Assembly: GCF_023516455.1 (NCBI RefSeq)
Contig: NZ_JAMGBA010000001.1
Coordinates: forward strand, 434,001 to 498,000
Origin: Sphingomonas caseinilytica
Lineage (GTDB): Bacteria > Pseudomonadota > Alphaproteobacteria > Sphingomonadales > Sphingomonadaceae
DNA: 64,000 nucleotides
Direction: 5' to 3'
The position numbers were made by a program, and so were the translations under genes. This document shows, in pieces, positions 9,236-18,262 of this stretch (position 1 is its first letter; each line of letters begins with the position of its first letter). The notes beneath the pieces were generated by a model. It worked only from the letters and a program-made list of their open reading frames with translations. It ran no database searches and was not told where the DNA came from.

Positions 9236-10074
9236 GCCGCGTCCCGATTGGCTGCGGCGACGAAGCGGGCGAGCTCGGCCTCGTCGAGCGCGCCGGCGCC
9301 GAGGAAGCCCTGGTAAAGGTCGCAGCCCCATTCCTCCAGCAGGTGGAGTTGGGCGGGGTTTTCGACCCCCTCAACGATCACCTTGAGACCGAGTTCGCGA
9401 GCGAGGCGGATCATCGCCTTGACGATGATGCGGTCCCGGCTTCCGCCGACGATATCGGCGATCATCGCGCGGTCGATCTTGATCGCGTCCAGAGGCAGTG
9501 ACGCCAGATAAGCGAGACTCGAGTAGCCGGTACCAAAGTCGTCGATCGCAATGCGAATGCCGGCGGCCCTCAGCCGGGCAAGGCGCCCCGCTACCTCGAG
9601 CCGGTCTTCCATCAGGCTGCTTTCGACGATCTCGGCGGTGATCTGATCGGGCCGCAGCCCGGCGGCTTTGATCTCGGCCAGCAGCCATTGCTCGTAACCG
9701 GGCCGGTCCAGGTCGCGCGGCAGGAGATTGATGGACATTTTCAGGCCGGAGAGCGGTCCGCGCCAGGCCGCGAACGTCCGAAGTGCCTTGCGCTGGATGG
9801 ACCGAGACAAGCGTTCCGAGAGGCCTGCCGCTTCCGCCCGCGCAAACAGGATTTCAGGCGATTCCACCTCGTCCCATCGGGCAAGCGCCTCGACCGCTGC
9901 GATGCGGCCACTGGCTGGCTCGATTTGCGGCTGGAAGCGAAGCTCGATGCGATCGCGCCGGATGGCCTGCTCAAGACGCCGGTCGCGCCTGTTCAAAGCG
10001 GGCGCCACGATCCCTCGATCGGACGCCCGCTTCCCCCCAAACACTGGCCAGTGCCACCCTCGCATGAGATGCAA
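9232..10074 (-). CDS. EAL-domain protein, probable cyclic-di-GMP phosphodiesterase
   Basis: 280 aa with one EAL domain covering about residues 35-275 and no recognisable GGDEF, PAS or receiver domain. Residues expected for an active enzyme are present: E62 (EAL), N116, E148/E151 (EIVES), D178-D179 (DDFGTG), K199 (IKID), E235 (VEGVE) and Q255 (YQGF). Hydrolysis of c-di-GMP is therefore likely (family knowledge, not shown here). The N-terminal 30 residues are basic and not clearly a membrane anchor. It is convergent with mfd and divergent from nadK. Confidence 0.88.
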   Translation of the reverse strand: MHLMRGWHWPVFGGKRASDRGIVAPALNRRDRRLEQAIRRDRIELRFQPQIEPASGRIAAVEALARWDEVESPEILFARAEAAGLSERLSRSIQRKALRTFAAWRGPLSGLKMSINLLPRDLDRPGYEQWLLAEIKAAGLRPDQITAEIVESSLMEDRLEVAGRLARLRAAGIRIAIDDFGTGYSSLAYLASLPLDAIKIDRAMIADIVGGSRDRIIVKAMIRLARELGLKVIVEGVENPAQLHLLEEWGCDLYQGFLGAGALDEAELARFVAAANRDAA

Positions 10075-10167
10075 TTACCCGCCCGATGCCGACGGCCCAA
10101 CGCGCCATTCGGCCGCGCACCGTTTCGGGACAGTAGCGCTTTCACCGCAAATCCGTATCTTGGGCCG

Positions 10168-10983
10168 GTGAACCAGGCCGCACCTTCGTCCCGATCGCCC
10201 CAGCGCGACCTCGCCGCCCATGGCATCGGACTGGTCGCCTCACCCGGCCAGGCGGCCCAATCGGCGGAAACATTGCTTCGCCGGCGCTACAGCTGGGCCG
10301 ATGCCGACAAGGCCGAGACGCTGGTGGCGCTGGGCGGCGACGGTTTCATGCTCCAGACGCTTCATTCCATGCTGGAGGATGGCGAGGCCCGCCCCGTATT
10401 CGGGATGAATCGCGGGACATTCGGCTTCCTGATGAACGAGTGGAGGCTCGATCGCCTTCACGAACGGATTGAGGCGGCAAAGCACATTCGCGTGACCCCG
10501 CTGGTCATGGAAGCGACGGACATTCACGGGAAGACGTGCAGGCATCCGGCAATCAACGAGGTGTCACTGCTCCGCGAGACGCGCCAGACGGCGAAGATCG
10601 AGATTTGCGTCAACGGCCGCGTTGTCATGCCGGAATTGGTAGCGGACGGCGTGCTGGTGGCGACTCCGGCGGGTTCGACTGCCTATAATCTGTCAGCGCA
10701 TGGCCCGATCCTGCCGCTGGCAGCGAAGATGCTGACGCTGACCTCGATCAGCCCGTTCCGTCCGCGGCGCTGGTCCGGCGCGATCCTTCCGGACGATGTT
10801 TCGGTCCGGTTCCGCGTCCTCGAGGCCGACAAGCGCCCAGTCGCGGCGGTGGCCGACCAGTTCGAAGTGCGCGAAGTCTGCACGGTAGACGTGGCCCTCG
10901 ACCGTTCGCGATCGCTCACCCTGCTGTTCGACCCCGAGCATGCCCTGGACGAGCGGATCGCGATGGAGCAGTTCGCTCACTGA
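10168..10983 (+). CDS. nadK: NAD kinase
   Basis: About 271 aa; makes NADP from NAD and ATP. Diagnostic motifs are GGDGF at residues 56-60, GMNRGTFGFLMNEW, NEVSLLRET and ATPAGSTAYNLSAHG. The reading frame is open far upstream through the EAL gene region, but homology begins only at GLVASPGQA. The GTG at 10168 (MNQAAPSS) is the best start close to it, with no strong ribosome-binding site visible. The exact start is therefore less certain than the identity. Confidence 0.92.
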   Translation: MNQAAPSSRSPQRDLAAHGIGLVASPGQAAQSAETLLRRRYSWADADKAETLVALGGDGFMLQTLHSMLEDGEARPVFGMNRGTFGFLMNEWRLDRLHERIEAAKHIRVTPLVMEATDIHGKTCRHPAINEVSLLRETRQTAKIEICVNGRVVMPELVADGVLVATPAGSTAYNLSAHGPILPLAAKMLTLTSISPFRPRRWSGAILPDDVSVRFRVLEADKRPVAAVADQFEVREVCTVDVALDRSRSLTLLFDPEHALDERIAMEQFAH

Positions 10984-11026
10984 TACCTCCCAGCTACATT
11001 TTCTCTCGCAAGGCCTCGACAGCCGC

Positions 11027-11054
11027 TTGCAACCCGCGATGAGCGCGTTATAGG
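11027..11054 (+). promoter_or_regulatory. Predicted sigma-70-type promoter of tRNA-Asn
   Basis: TTGCAA (11027-11032) and TATAGG (11049-11054) are separated by 16 bp and end 28 bp before the tRNA. Both hexamers are reasonable matches for a housekeeping promoter. This is prediction only. Confidence 0.4.
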
Positions 11055-11082
11055 GCGGCGTCGCTCCGGAAGACGGAGCCGC

Positions 11083-11157
11083 TCCCCGGTAGCTCAGCGG
11101 TAGAGCATCCGACTGTTAATCGGACGGCCGCCTGTTCGAATCAGGCCCGGGGAGCCA
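11083..11157 (+). tRNA. tRNA-Asn (anticodon GTT), CCA encoded
   Basis: A 75-nt cloverleaf. The acceptor arms TCCCCGG and CCGGGGA pair, the D arm carries AGCTCAGCGGTAGAG, and the anticodon stem TCCGA/TCGGA encloses loop CTGTTAA with anticodon GTT at 11115-11117. The T loop is TTCGAAT. Discriminator G is followed by a genome-encoded CCA, then a short T run (ATTTTTCC) that may terminate the transcript. Confidence 0.97.
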
Positions 11158-11289
11158 TTTTTCCTTGAAATGCGCTCCATGCGGCATGGCTTTCAGCCAA
11201 AGTCGCAGATTCGCCTCCGTAGTATCGCCGATTGTGACTGGACGAGCTCATTTCTAGGTCGGCCGTTTCGGCAGTGAAAGGAGACGCCC

Positions 11290-11703
11290 ATGAAACGGCT
11301 TCTCGTCACGCTCGGCGCAATTAGCCTTTGCCTGACCGCTACGCCCGCGGCCGCCGAGCACTATCATAGGTACTACGATCATAACGATCATGACGATGAT
11401 GCCGTGGCAGCCGCAGTAGTGGGCGGCCTGATTGGAGCCGTTGCCGGCTATGCCATCGGTTCGGCCCACCATCACGGCTACGGTTATGGCTACTACGGGT
11501 ATCGAGGCTATGGCTACGCGCCCTACGGATACGGATACGCTGTCCCGCCATACGCCTATCCGCTTCCCCCGCCGCCTCCGGTTTATGGCTATTACGGGCG
11601 CCAATATCGTTACGGATATTATGGCGGTTACCCCGCCTATCGCGGCTATGCCGTCCGCCATGCCTATCGCGTCTATCGTCGGCCCTACTACCGGCGTTAC
11701 TGA
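11290..11703 (+). CDS. Secreted Tyr/Gly-rich protein with glycine-zipper segment
   Basis: 137 aa. Residues 1-22 form a signal peptide (hydrophobic core, then TPAAA-EHYH). A His/Asp-rich stretch (HYHRYYDHNDHDDD) follows, then a glycine-zipper-like hydrophobic segment, VVGGLIGAVAGYAIGSA (about 43-59). The remainder is a low-complexity region of YGY/GYG repeats with a poly-Pro run and an Arg/Tyr-rich end. It resembles YMGG/glycine-zipper envelope proteins of sphingomonads; function is unknown. The His/Asp cluster could bind metal (inference). AGGAG lies 7-8 nt before the ATG. Confidence 0.8.
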   Translation: MKRLLVTLGAISLCLTATPAAAEHYHRYYDHNDHDDDAVAAAVVGGLIGAVAGYAIGSAHHHGYGYGYYGYRGYGYAPYGYGYAVPPYAYPLPPPPPVYGYYGRQYRYGYYGGYPAYRGYAVRHAYRVYRRPYYRRY

Positions 11704-11718
11704 AGGGCGGAAAATAAC

Positions 11719-11748
11719 AAAGCGGCCGGGTGTGGACCCGACCGCTTT
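11719..11748. terminator. Hairpin between convergent genes, possible bidirectional terminator
   Basis: AAAGCGGCCGGGT (11719-11731) pairs with ACCCGACCGCTTT (11736-11748) at 12 of 13 positions over a 4-nt loop. The T-rich tract lies on the minus-strand side (TTGTTATTTT), so it may serve putA better than the Tyr-rich gene. Confidence 0.6.
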
Positions 11749-11869
11749 GGCGAGATGCGTTCATGTCCCCCGAAAGAGACCATCCCGCAGCCGTATCAAC
11801 ACCGGCAAGGGAGACATTTGCCAGTGCCTTGTTTGGCCTGTTTCAGCACGGGACAGGAGCTGTGAGAGG

Positions 11870-14800
11870 CTAGCCCTCGATCGCCGCCATTAGCGACGCA
11901 TTTCCTCCGGCGGCAGTCGTATCGATGCAGGTCACCCGCTCCGTAGCGAACCGAGCCACATAATGCGGCCCGCCGGCCTTGGGTCCGGTGCCTGAGAGCC
12001 CTTCCCCGCCGAACGGCTGGCTTTCGACCACCGCGCCGATCTGGTTGCGATTGACGTAGAGATTGCCGACCCGGGCATTGGCCTCGACATATTGGCGGGT
12101 CGTGTCGATCCGGCTCTGCAGGCCAAGCGTCAGGCCATAGCCAGTCGCGTTGATCGCCTCGATCACCTTGTCGAGCTTACCCGACTTCCAGCGGACGACG
12201 TGCAGGACCGGGCCGAAATGTTCGCGGTCGAGCTCTGCAAGGCTGCTGATTTCGTACATCGACGGTTTGATGAAGTGGCCGTTCCCGGTGCTGGCCGGGA
12301 GCTCGATTTCCGCAAGCAGCCGGCCTTTTGCCTTAAGGTCGTCAAGGTGAGCCTGAAGTGCCGCCCTTGCGCCTTCGTCGATGACCGGGCCGACATCGGT
12401 GCGAAGATCGGCCGGGTCGCCAACCGTCAGCGCCTTCATCGCGCCCGCGATCATTTCCAGCATCGAATCCGCGACATCGTCCTGCACGAACAATACCCGC
12501 AACGCCGAGCAGCGCTGACCAGCACTCTGGAAGGCGGAGGAGATGACGTCGCGAGTCACTTGTTCTGGAAGGGCAGACGAATCCACGATCATCGCATTCT
12601 GGCCACCCGTTTCCGCGATGAACGGGATGATCGGCCCGTCACGATCGGCCAAGGTGCGATTGATCATGCGCGCGGTTTCGGTCGAGCCGGTGAAGACGAC
12701 GCCCGCGATCAGCGGATGTGCTGTCAATGTCCCACCGACCACACTGCCTGACCCTGGCGCAAGCTGAACGACTTCCTTCGGGATACCCGCCTGGTGCATC
12801 AACTTGATCGCGAGGGAAGCGACCAGCGGCGTTTGGCCAGCCGGCTTGGCGATCACGGCATTTCCCGCAGCAAGCGGCGCCGACACCAGTCCGGTGAAGA
12901 TCGCCAACGGGAAATTCCACGGCGATATGGCAGCGAACACACCGCGGCCGTGCAGGCGCAGTTCGTTCTGCTCGCCGGTGGGTCCAGGCAGCTGCAGCGG
13001 GCTGGTGAACTGGCGGCGCGCTTCCGAGGCATAGAAGCGAAGGAAATCGACTGCTTCACGCACCTCCAGCACGGCGTCGATGGTCGACTTGCCGGCTTCG
13101 CGGATGCAGAGCGAGAACAGCTCCTCCCGATGCTGTTCAAACAGATCGGCAGTGCGGTCGAGACAATCGGCGCGCGCTAGTCCTCCAAGCTGGTCCCACG
13201 CAACTTGCGCTGCGTGCGCAGTGCGCACCATGCGGTCGACATCTGCTTCATTCGCCCAAATCGCCTTGCCGACTTCGACGTTCGTATCGAACGGAGAGAG
13301 GACCGAGACCTCCTTGCCGCTTCCACCGCCGGTAGGTGCCGCAGTCCAAGCCTTGGCTTCCAGTTTGGCGAGCTGCTTCATCAGCGGATCGCGGACCAGC
13401 GGATCGCTAAGGTCGACGCCGGCGCTATTGAGACGGCCCTTGCCGAAGATGGCGTTGGGCAGCGGGATGGCCGGGTTGCGCTTCGGCTCGATCTTTTCAA
13501 GCTCCGCAACCGGATCGCGAACCAGGTCGTCGACCGGGATCTCGTCGTCGGCAATGCGATTGACGAAGCTGGAATTGGCGCCGTTTTCCAGGAGACGGCG
13601 GACGAGGTAGGCAAGCAGTTCCTTATGGCTGCCGACAGGCGCGTAGATGCGTACCGGCGTCGGTTCCTCGCCAATGCCGCGCTCAAGCTTGGCCAGTTCC
13701 TCGTAGAGTCCCTCGCCCATTCCGTGGAGGCGCTGGAATTCGAAGGGCGTATCGCCAGCAAGCGCCTTGATCGCGCCAATGCTGTTGGCGTTGTGCGTGG
13801 CAAAAGCGGAATAGATGCAGTCGCCAGCGGCGAGCATCCGTTTCGCGCAGGCGAGATAGCTGACGTCCGTCGCGACCTTGCGGGTGAAGACGGGATAGTC
13901 GGGAAGGCCCGCGACCTGCGCCATCTTGATCTCGCTGTCCCAATAGGCGCCCTTGACCAGACGCACCATCAGCTTGCGATTGTGCTTGCGGGCGAGCTCG
14001 ATGGTCCAGTCGACCAGCGGCACAGCGCGCTTCGAATAGGCCTGGAGGGCCAGCCCGAACCCGCCCCAGCCGTTAGCGAAGAGCGCATCGTCGGAGACGA
14101 TTTCCTCGATCAGGTCCATCGACAGTTCGAGGCGGTCAGCCTCTTCGGCATCGATGGTAAGGTGGATGTCGGCTGCGGCGGCCTTCAGCGCCAGTTCGCG
14201 AAGTACCGGAAGGATTGCGGCCTTGGCTTCCTTCGCGTGGCTCCATTCGTAGCGGGGATGAAGAGCGGAAAGCTTGACCGAGATGCCAGGCGCCTCGCGG
14301 AAGCCGCCTTTTGCCATGGCGGCGATCGTATCCAGCGCGTCGCCATAGGATTTCGCATAGCGAGCGGCGTCGGCATGGGTCTTGGCGGCCTCGCCAAGCA
14401 TGTCGAAGCTGTGGCTCCAGCCCTTGGCCTGTTCGGGCGCGGCACGCTTCAGCGCTTCGTCGATCGTGCGGCCGAACACGAACTGCTTGCCCAGGATCTT
14501 CATCGCCTGGCTGACGGCGGTCCGGATCACCGGCTCGCCAAGGCGGCCGACGGCACGGCCGAGGGCGGCGCGCCAGCTGTCCGACTTGTCGTTGGCTTCT
14601 TCCAGCACCTTGCCGGTGAGAAGCAGCGAGAAGGTCGCCGCATTGACGAACGTCGAGCGGCTGTCACCCATCTTCTCAGCCCAGTCGGGGCCCGACAGCT
14701 TGTCGGCGATGAGGTCGTCGGCGGTTTCGGCGTCGGGGATACGGAGCAGCGCTTCGGCCAAGCACATCAAGGCGATGCCCTCGTCCGACCCCAGGTCGTA

Positions 14801-14983
14801 CGCCTGCAGGAAGGCGTCGAGGCCAGCAGCCTTGTGACCACGCACCGCTTTCACCAAGGTTCGGGCGATCGCCGCTGCCTCGCCTTGCTGCGGCCCGCTG
14901 AGCTTGGCCTCCGCCAGCCGAGTGCGCACGATTGCATTCTCGTCGGGGCGGTAGGCCAGACGAAGCGACTTACGATCGATCAT
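11870..14983 (-). CDS. putA: Bifunctional proline dehydrogenase / L-glutamate gamma-semialdehyde dehydrogenase PutA
   Basis: 1037 aa; oxidises proline to glutamate in two steps with substrate channelling. The FAD-dependent proline dehydrogenase barrel is about residues 150-430 (GAYWDSEIKMAQ, GVDL-type C-terminal loop). The aldehyde dehydrogenase spans about 530-1000, with FTGSTETARMI, AETGGQNAMIVD and catalytic Cys near 825 in SAGQRCSALRV. No ribbon-helix-helix DNA-binding domain precedes the barrel, so this is a short PutA without the autorepressor seen in enteric bacteria. The start at 14983 follows AGGAAG; 12 further upstream codons are open but unlikely. It begins 14 bp after secA, an unusual pairing. 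Confidence 0.96.
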   Translation of the reverse strand: MIDRKSLRLAYRPDENAIVRTRLAEAKLSGPQQGEAAAIARTLVKAVRGHKAAGLDAFLQAYDLGSDEGIALMCLAEALLRIPDAETADDLIADKLSGPDWAEKMGDSRSTFVNAATFSLLLTGKVLEEANDKSDSWRAALGRAVGRLGEPVIRTAVSQAMKILGKQFVFGRTIDEALKRAAPEQAKGWSHSFDMLGEAAKTHADAARYAKSYGDALDTIAAMAKGGFREAPGISVKLSALHPRYEWSHAKEAKAAILPVLRELALKAAAADIHLTIDAEEADRLELSMDLIEEIVSDDALFANGWGGFGLALQAYSKRAVPLVDWTIELARKHNRKLMVRLVKGAYWDSEIKMAQVAGLPDYPVFTRKVATDVSYLACAKRMLAAGDCIYSAFATHNANSIGAIKALAGDTPFEFQRLHGMGEGLYEELAKLERGIGEEPTPVRIYAPVGSHKELLAYLVRRLLENGANSSFVNRIADDEIPVDDLVRDPVAELEKIEPKRNPAIPLPNAIFGKGRLNSAGVDLSDPLVRDPLMKQLAKLEAKAWTAAPTGGGSGKEVSVLSPFDTNVEVGKAIWANEADVDRMVRTAHAAQVAWDQLGGLARADCLDRTADLFEQHREELFSLCIREAGKSTIDAVLEVREAVDFLRFYASEARRQFTSPLQLPGPTGEQNELRLHGRGVFAAISPWNFPLAIFTGLVSAPLAAGNAVIAKPAGQTPLVASLAIKLMHQAGIPKEVVQLAPGSGSVVGGTLTAHPLIAGVVFTGSTETARMINRTLADRDGPIIPFIAETGGQNAMIVDSSALPEQVTRDVISSAFQSAGQRCSALRVLFVQDDVADSMLEMIAGAMKALTVGDPADLRTDVGPVIDEGARAALQAHLDDLKAKGRLLAEIELPASTGNGHFIKPSMYEISSLAELDREHFGPVLHVVRWKSGKLDKVIEAINATGYGLTLGLQSRIDTTRQYVEANARVGNLYVNRNQIGAVVESQPFGGEGLSGTGPKAGGPHYVARFATERVTCIDTTAAGGNASLMAAIEG

Positions 14984-14997
14984 TGATGGGCTTCCTG

Positions 14998-17745
14998 TCA
15001 GGCCGCCTGGCCGTGGCAATGCTTATACTTCTGCCCGGAACCGCAGGGGCACGGGGCGTTCCGGCTGGCCGGAGCGACGATGGTTTCGCCGTCGGCGAGA
15101 CGATCCGGCAGCGACGGCTGCGGCGAATGGAGCGGCGGCAGGTTGGACAACAGCGTTCCGCCAGCATCGAAGTCCGCCGAGTCATCGTCGCCCGACAGCG
15201 GGTCGATGTGATGCGTGATGAAGTCCGGAAGCGCGAAGGCTCCTGCCGGAGTCATCTGCACGGGTTCCTCGAACTGGACCTGTGCGCGCATCAGGAGACG
15301 CGTGACGTCCTCGCGGATGGTGATCAGCAGCCGCTCGAACAGCAGGAATGCTTCCTGCTTATATTCGTCGATCGGCTTCTTCTGCGCGTAGCTGCGAAGG
15401 TGGATGACCTGGCGAAGCGCATCGAGCGTGGCCAGATGTTCCTTCCAGTGATGATCGAGGTTCTGAAGAAGCACGTTCTTCTCGACTTCAATCCAGCGCT
15501 CCGGCTCGACCATACCCGTCTTGACCGCCATTTTTTCGGCCGCCAGCGAGCCCAGGCGCTCGATGATCATTTCCTGATCGACCGCTTCTTCGGTCAGCCA
15601 TTCGTCGACCGGCGGATCGAGATCGAGTACCTCGCGGATGCTGTCCTTCAGGCCCTCGACATCCCATTGTTCGGGATAGGTGGCTTCGGGGCAGCTGGCC
15701 ATCACCAGCCCCTGGATGGTCTCGGCCCGGAAGTCCTCGACCACGTCGCTGACATTGTCGGCGTCCATGATCTCGGCGCGCTGCTCGTAGATGACCTTGC
15801 GCTGGTCGTTCATCACGTCGTCGAATTCGACGACCTGCTTACGGACGTCGTAGTTGCGAGCCTCGACCTTCTTCTGCGCGGTCTCGATCGCCTTTGAGAT
15901 CCACGGGCTGACGATCGCCTCGCCATCCTCCAGATTCTTGTTCATCAGGCGCGCGAAGGCAGTCTGCGGGCCGAAGATGCGCAGCAGATCATCGTCGAGG
16001 CTGAGGTAGAAGCGCGACAGGCCCGGATCGCCCTGACGGCCCGAGCGGCCGCGCAGCTGATTGTCGATGCGGCGGCTCTCGTGCCGTTCCGTGCCAAGCA
16101 CGTAGAGACCGCCAGCTTCCAGCACTTTCTGCTTTTCGGCTTCAATCTCTGCGTCGATGCGCTCGATCGCTTTCTCGCGCTCCGGCCCTTCGGGCATCTC
16201 CTTCAGCTCGTCCTCGACACGGAATTCGAGGTTTCCGCCAAGTTTGATGTCGGTGCCGCGGCCCGCCATGTTGGTGGCGATGGTGACCATGCCGATGCGG
16301 CCGGCCTGGGCAACAATATGGGCCTCGCTCTCGTGGAAGCGGGCATTCAGGACGCTGTGCTGGATGCCTTCCTTGTCGAGATATTCGGACAGCATTTCCG
16401 ACTTTTCGATCGAAACGGTGCCGACCAGAACCGGCTGCCCCTTGCTCTGGCGCTCCTTGATCTCCTTGGCGATGGCGCCGAACTTGTCGGTGATGTTCTT
16501 GTAGAACTCGTCGTCATCGTCCTGGCGCTGGACCGGGACGTTGGTCGGGATGGTGACCACGTTCATGCGGTAGATGTCGAAGAACTCCGGCGCTTCGGTC
16601 GCGGCGGTGCCGGTCATGCCCGACAGTTTCGGGTACATGCGGAAATAATTCTGGAAAGTGATCGAGGCGAGAGTCTGGTTCTCCGGCTCGATCTGGACGC
16701 CTTCCTTGGCTTCCACCGCCTGGTGGAGGCCGTCCGACCAGCGGCGGCCATCCATCATTCGGCCGGTGAACTCATCGATGATGATGACCTTGTCGTCCTT
16801 GACGATGTAATCGATGTCCCGCTTGAACATCTTGTTGGCCTTGAGGGCCTGGTTCAGGTGGTGGACCACCTGGGTATTGGCGATGTCGTAGAGGTTCTGC
16901 CCTTCGATCAGGCCTGCCGTTTCCAGCATGCGCTCGGCCTTTTCAGTACCCTCTTCGGTAAGGACGATGCTCCGCTGCTTCTCGTCCTTCTCATAGTCGG
17001 CTTCGACGAACTGCTTCACGATGGCGTCGACGCCCATGTAGAGCTCCGACTTGTCATCGGTCGGACCCGAGATGATCAGCGGAGTCCGCGCCTCGTCGAT
17101 CAGGATCGAGTCCACTTCGTCGACGATCGCGAAATTGAACGGCCGCTGCACCATCTGGGCGCGGGTGTATTTCATATTGTCGCGAAGATAGTCGAAGCCG
17201 AGCTCGTTGTTCGTCGCGTAGGTAATGTCGCTGTTATAAGCGTCGCGCCGCTCATGATCCGAAAGATTGGGGACGATGACGCCGACCGTCATTCCAAGGA
17301 AGGTGTAGACCTGCCCCATCCATTCCGCGTCGCGCTTGGCGAGGTAATCGTTGACGGTGACGACGTGCACGCCCTTGCCGGGCAAGGCATTGAGATAGGT
17401 TGCGAGCGTCGCGACCAGCGTCTTTCCTTCGCCGGTCCGCATTTCGGCGATTTCACCGCGATGAAGGGCAATGCCGCCGATCATCTGCACATCGTAGTGC
17501 CGCTGCCCGAGCGTCCGCTTGGCGGCCTCACGGACCGTAGCGAAGGCTTCGGGGATCAGGTCGTCGAGCTTGGTCCCGTCGCCCAGGCGTTGCCGAAATC
17601 GCTCGGTCTGCCCGCGCAGCTCATCATCGCTCATCGCGGAAATGGTCGGTTCGTGGCTGTTGATCGTTTCGACGATCTTGCCGAGCTTGGCGACGTAACG
17701 GTCGTTGGCCGATCCGAAGATACTCTTGGCCAGGGAGGCAAGCAT
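14998..17745 (-). CDS. secA: Preprotein translocase ATPase SecA
   Basis: 915-aa motor of the Sec export pathway. Walker A is [13 protein letters not shown] near residues 102-110, motif II is [16 protein letters not shown] near 211, and the helicase core shows [14 protein letters not shown] and [13 protein letters not shown]. The C-terminal SEC-C zinc motif [14 protein letters not shown] ends the protein and normally contacts SecB and lipids. It lies downstream of trxA (136 bp gap) and directly upstream of putA in the same orientation. Confidence 0.97.
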   Translation of the reverse strand: MLASLAKSIFGSANDRYVAKLGKIVETINSHEPTISAMSDDELRGQTERFRQRLGDGTKLDDLIPEAFATVREAAKRTLGQRHYDVQMIGGIALHRGEIAEMRTGEGKTLVATLATYLNALPGKGVHVVTVNDYLAKRDAEWMGQVYTFLGMTVGVIVPNLSDHERRDAYNSDITYATNNELGFDYLRDNMKYTRAQMVQRPFNFAIVDEVDSILIDEARTPLIISGPTDDKSELYMGVDAIVKQFVEADYEKDEKQRSIVLTEEGTEKAERMLETAGLIEGQNLYDIANTQVVHHLNQALKANKMFKRDIDYIVKDDKVIIIDEFTGRMMDGRRWSDGLHQAVEAKEGVQIEPENQTLASITFQNYFRMYPKLSGMTGTAATEAPEFFDIYRMNVVTIPTNVPVQRQDDDDEFYKNITDKFGAIAKEIKERQSKGQPVLVGTVSIEKSEMLSEYLDKEGIQHSVLNARFHESEAHIVAQAGRIGMVTIATNMAGRGTDIKLGGNLEFRVEDELKEMPEGPEREKAIERIDAEIEAEKQKVLEAGGLYVLGTERHESRRIDNQLRGRSGRQGDPGLSRFYLSLDDDLLRIFGPQTAFARLMNKNLEDGEAIVSPWISKAIETAQKKVEARNYDVRKQVVEFDDVMNDQRKVIYEQRAEIMDADNVSDVVEDFRAETIQGLVMASCPEATYPEQWDVEGLKDSIREVLDLDPPVDEWLTEEAVDQEMIIERLGSLAAEKMAVKTGMVEPERWIEVEKNVLLQNLDHHWKEHLATLDALRQVIHLRSYAQKKPIDEYKQEAFLLFERLLITIREDVTRLLMRAQVQFEEPVQMTPAGAFALPDFITHHIDPLSGDDDSADFDAGGTLLSNLPPLHSPQPSLPDRLADGETIVAPASRNAPCPCGSGQKYKHCHGQAA

Positions 17746-17881
17746 GAGGCGGTCTATTCCTTAAAGACGACTGCGCGGAGCAGGAAAATTGGGCCGCCCG
17801 CGCGCGCGAAGCGACAATCGCGCGCGATGTAGGAGCCGCCCCGCATTCCGTCAAATCGAAACGGGGGCGGCTAGTCAGAGG

Positions 17882-18208
17882 TCAGAGCTGGCCTTCCAGC
17901 CACTGCTGTATCTGGCTGCGCGGTGCGGCGCCGACTTTCTGCGCCACTGCTTCGCCATTCTTGAACAGCAGCATCGTCGGGATGCCGCGAACGCCATACT
18001 TGCCGGGCGTATCGGGATTCTCGTCGATGTTGATCTTGGCGATCGTCACCTTGTCACCGAGGTCGGCGGCAATTTCCTCCAGTGCCGGAGCGATCATTCG
18101 ACAAGGGCCGCACCATTCCGCCCAGAAATCGACGAGGACGGGCTTGTCGGAGCCCAGCACGTCGGCCTGGAAGCTCTGGTCGGTTACGCTCTTGGTATTC
18201 TGGCCCAT
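17882..18208 (-). CDS. trxA: Thioredoxin
   Basis: 108-aa thioredoxin with the classical active site WCGPC at residues 32-36 and the cis-Pro loop GIPTMLLF. It supplies electrons for cytosolic disulfide reduction. The frame is open for 11 more codons (to 18241), but AAGGAG seven bases before the ATG at 18208 fixes the shorter, standard-length start. It follows addA by 54 bp on the same strand, an arrangement also seen in other alphaproteobacteria. A GC-rich inverted repeat (17835-17842 with 17864-17871) lies downstream but lacks a T tract. Confidence 0.96.
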   Translation of the reverse strand: MGQNTKSVTDQSFQADVLGSDKPVLVDFWAEWCGPCRMIAPALEEIAADLGDKVTIAKINIDENPDTPGKYGVRGIPTMLLFKNGEAVAQKVGAAPRSQIQQWLEGQL

Positions 18209-18262
18209 GTAGGACTCCTTCGTATCTGCTTTGGCCGTCATATGGTGTTTCGTTTCAAATGC

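Noticed and set aside
9688-10167. N-terminal extension of NAD kinase
   Set aside because: These codons are antisense to the EAL gene and match no kinase sequence; homology starts after the GTG at 10168.
13205-14986. 593-codon plus-strand open frame opposite putA
   Set aside because: Antisense shadow of the well-supported PutA reading frame; no motif or start signal.
16081-17832. 583-codon plus-strand open frame opposite secA
   Set aside because: Shadow frame of secA; composition (runs of VDDR, GDGD, LVDD) mirrors codon bias of the real gene and no domain is recognisable.
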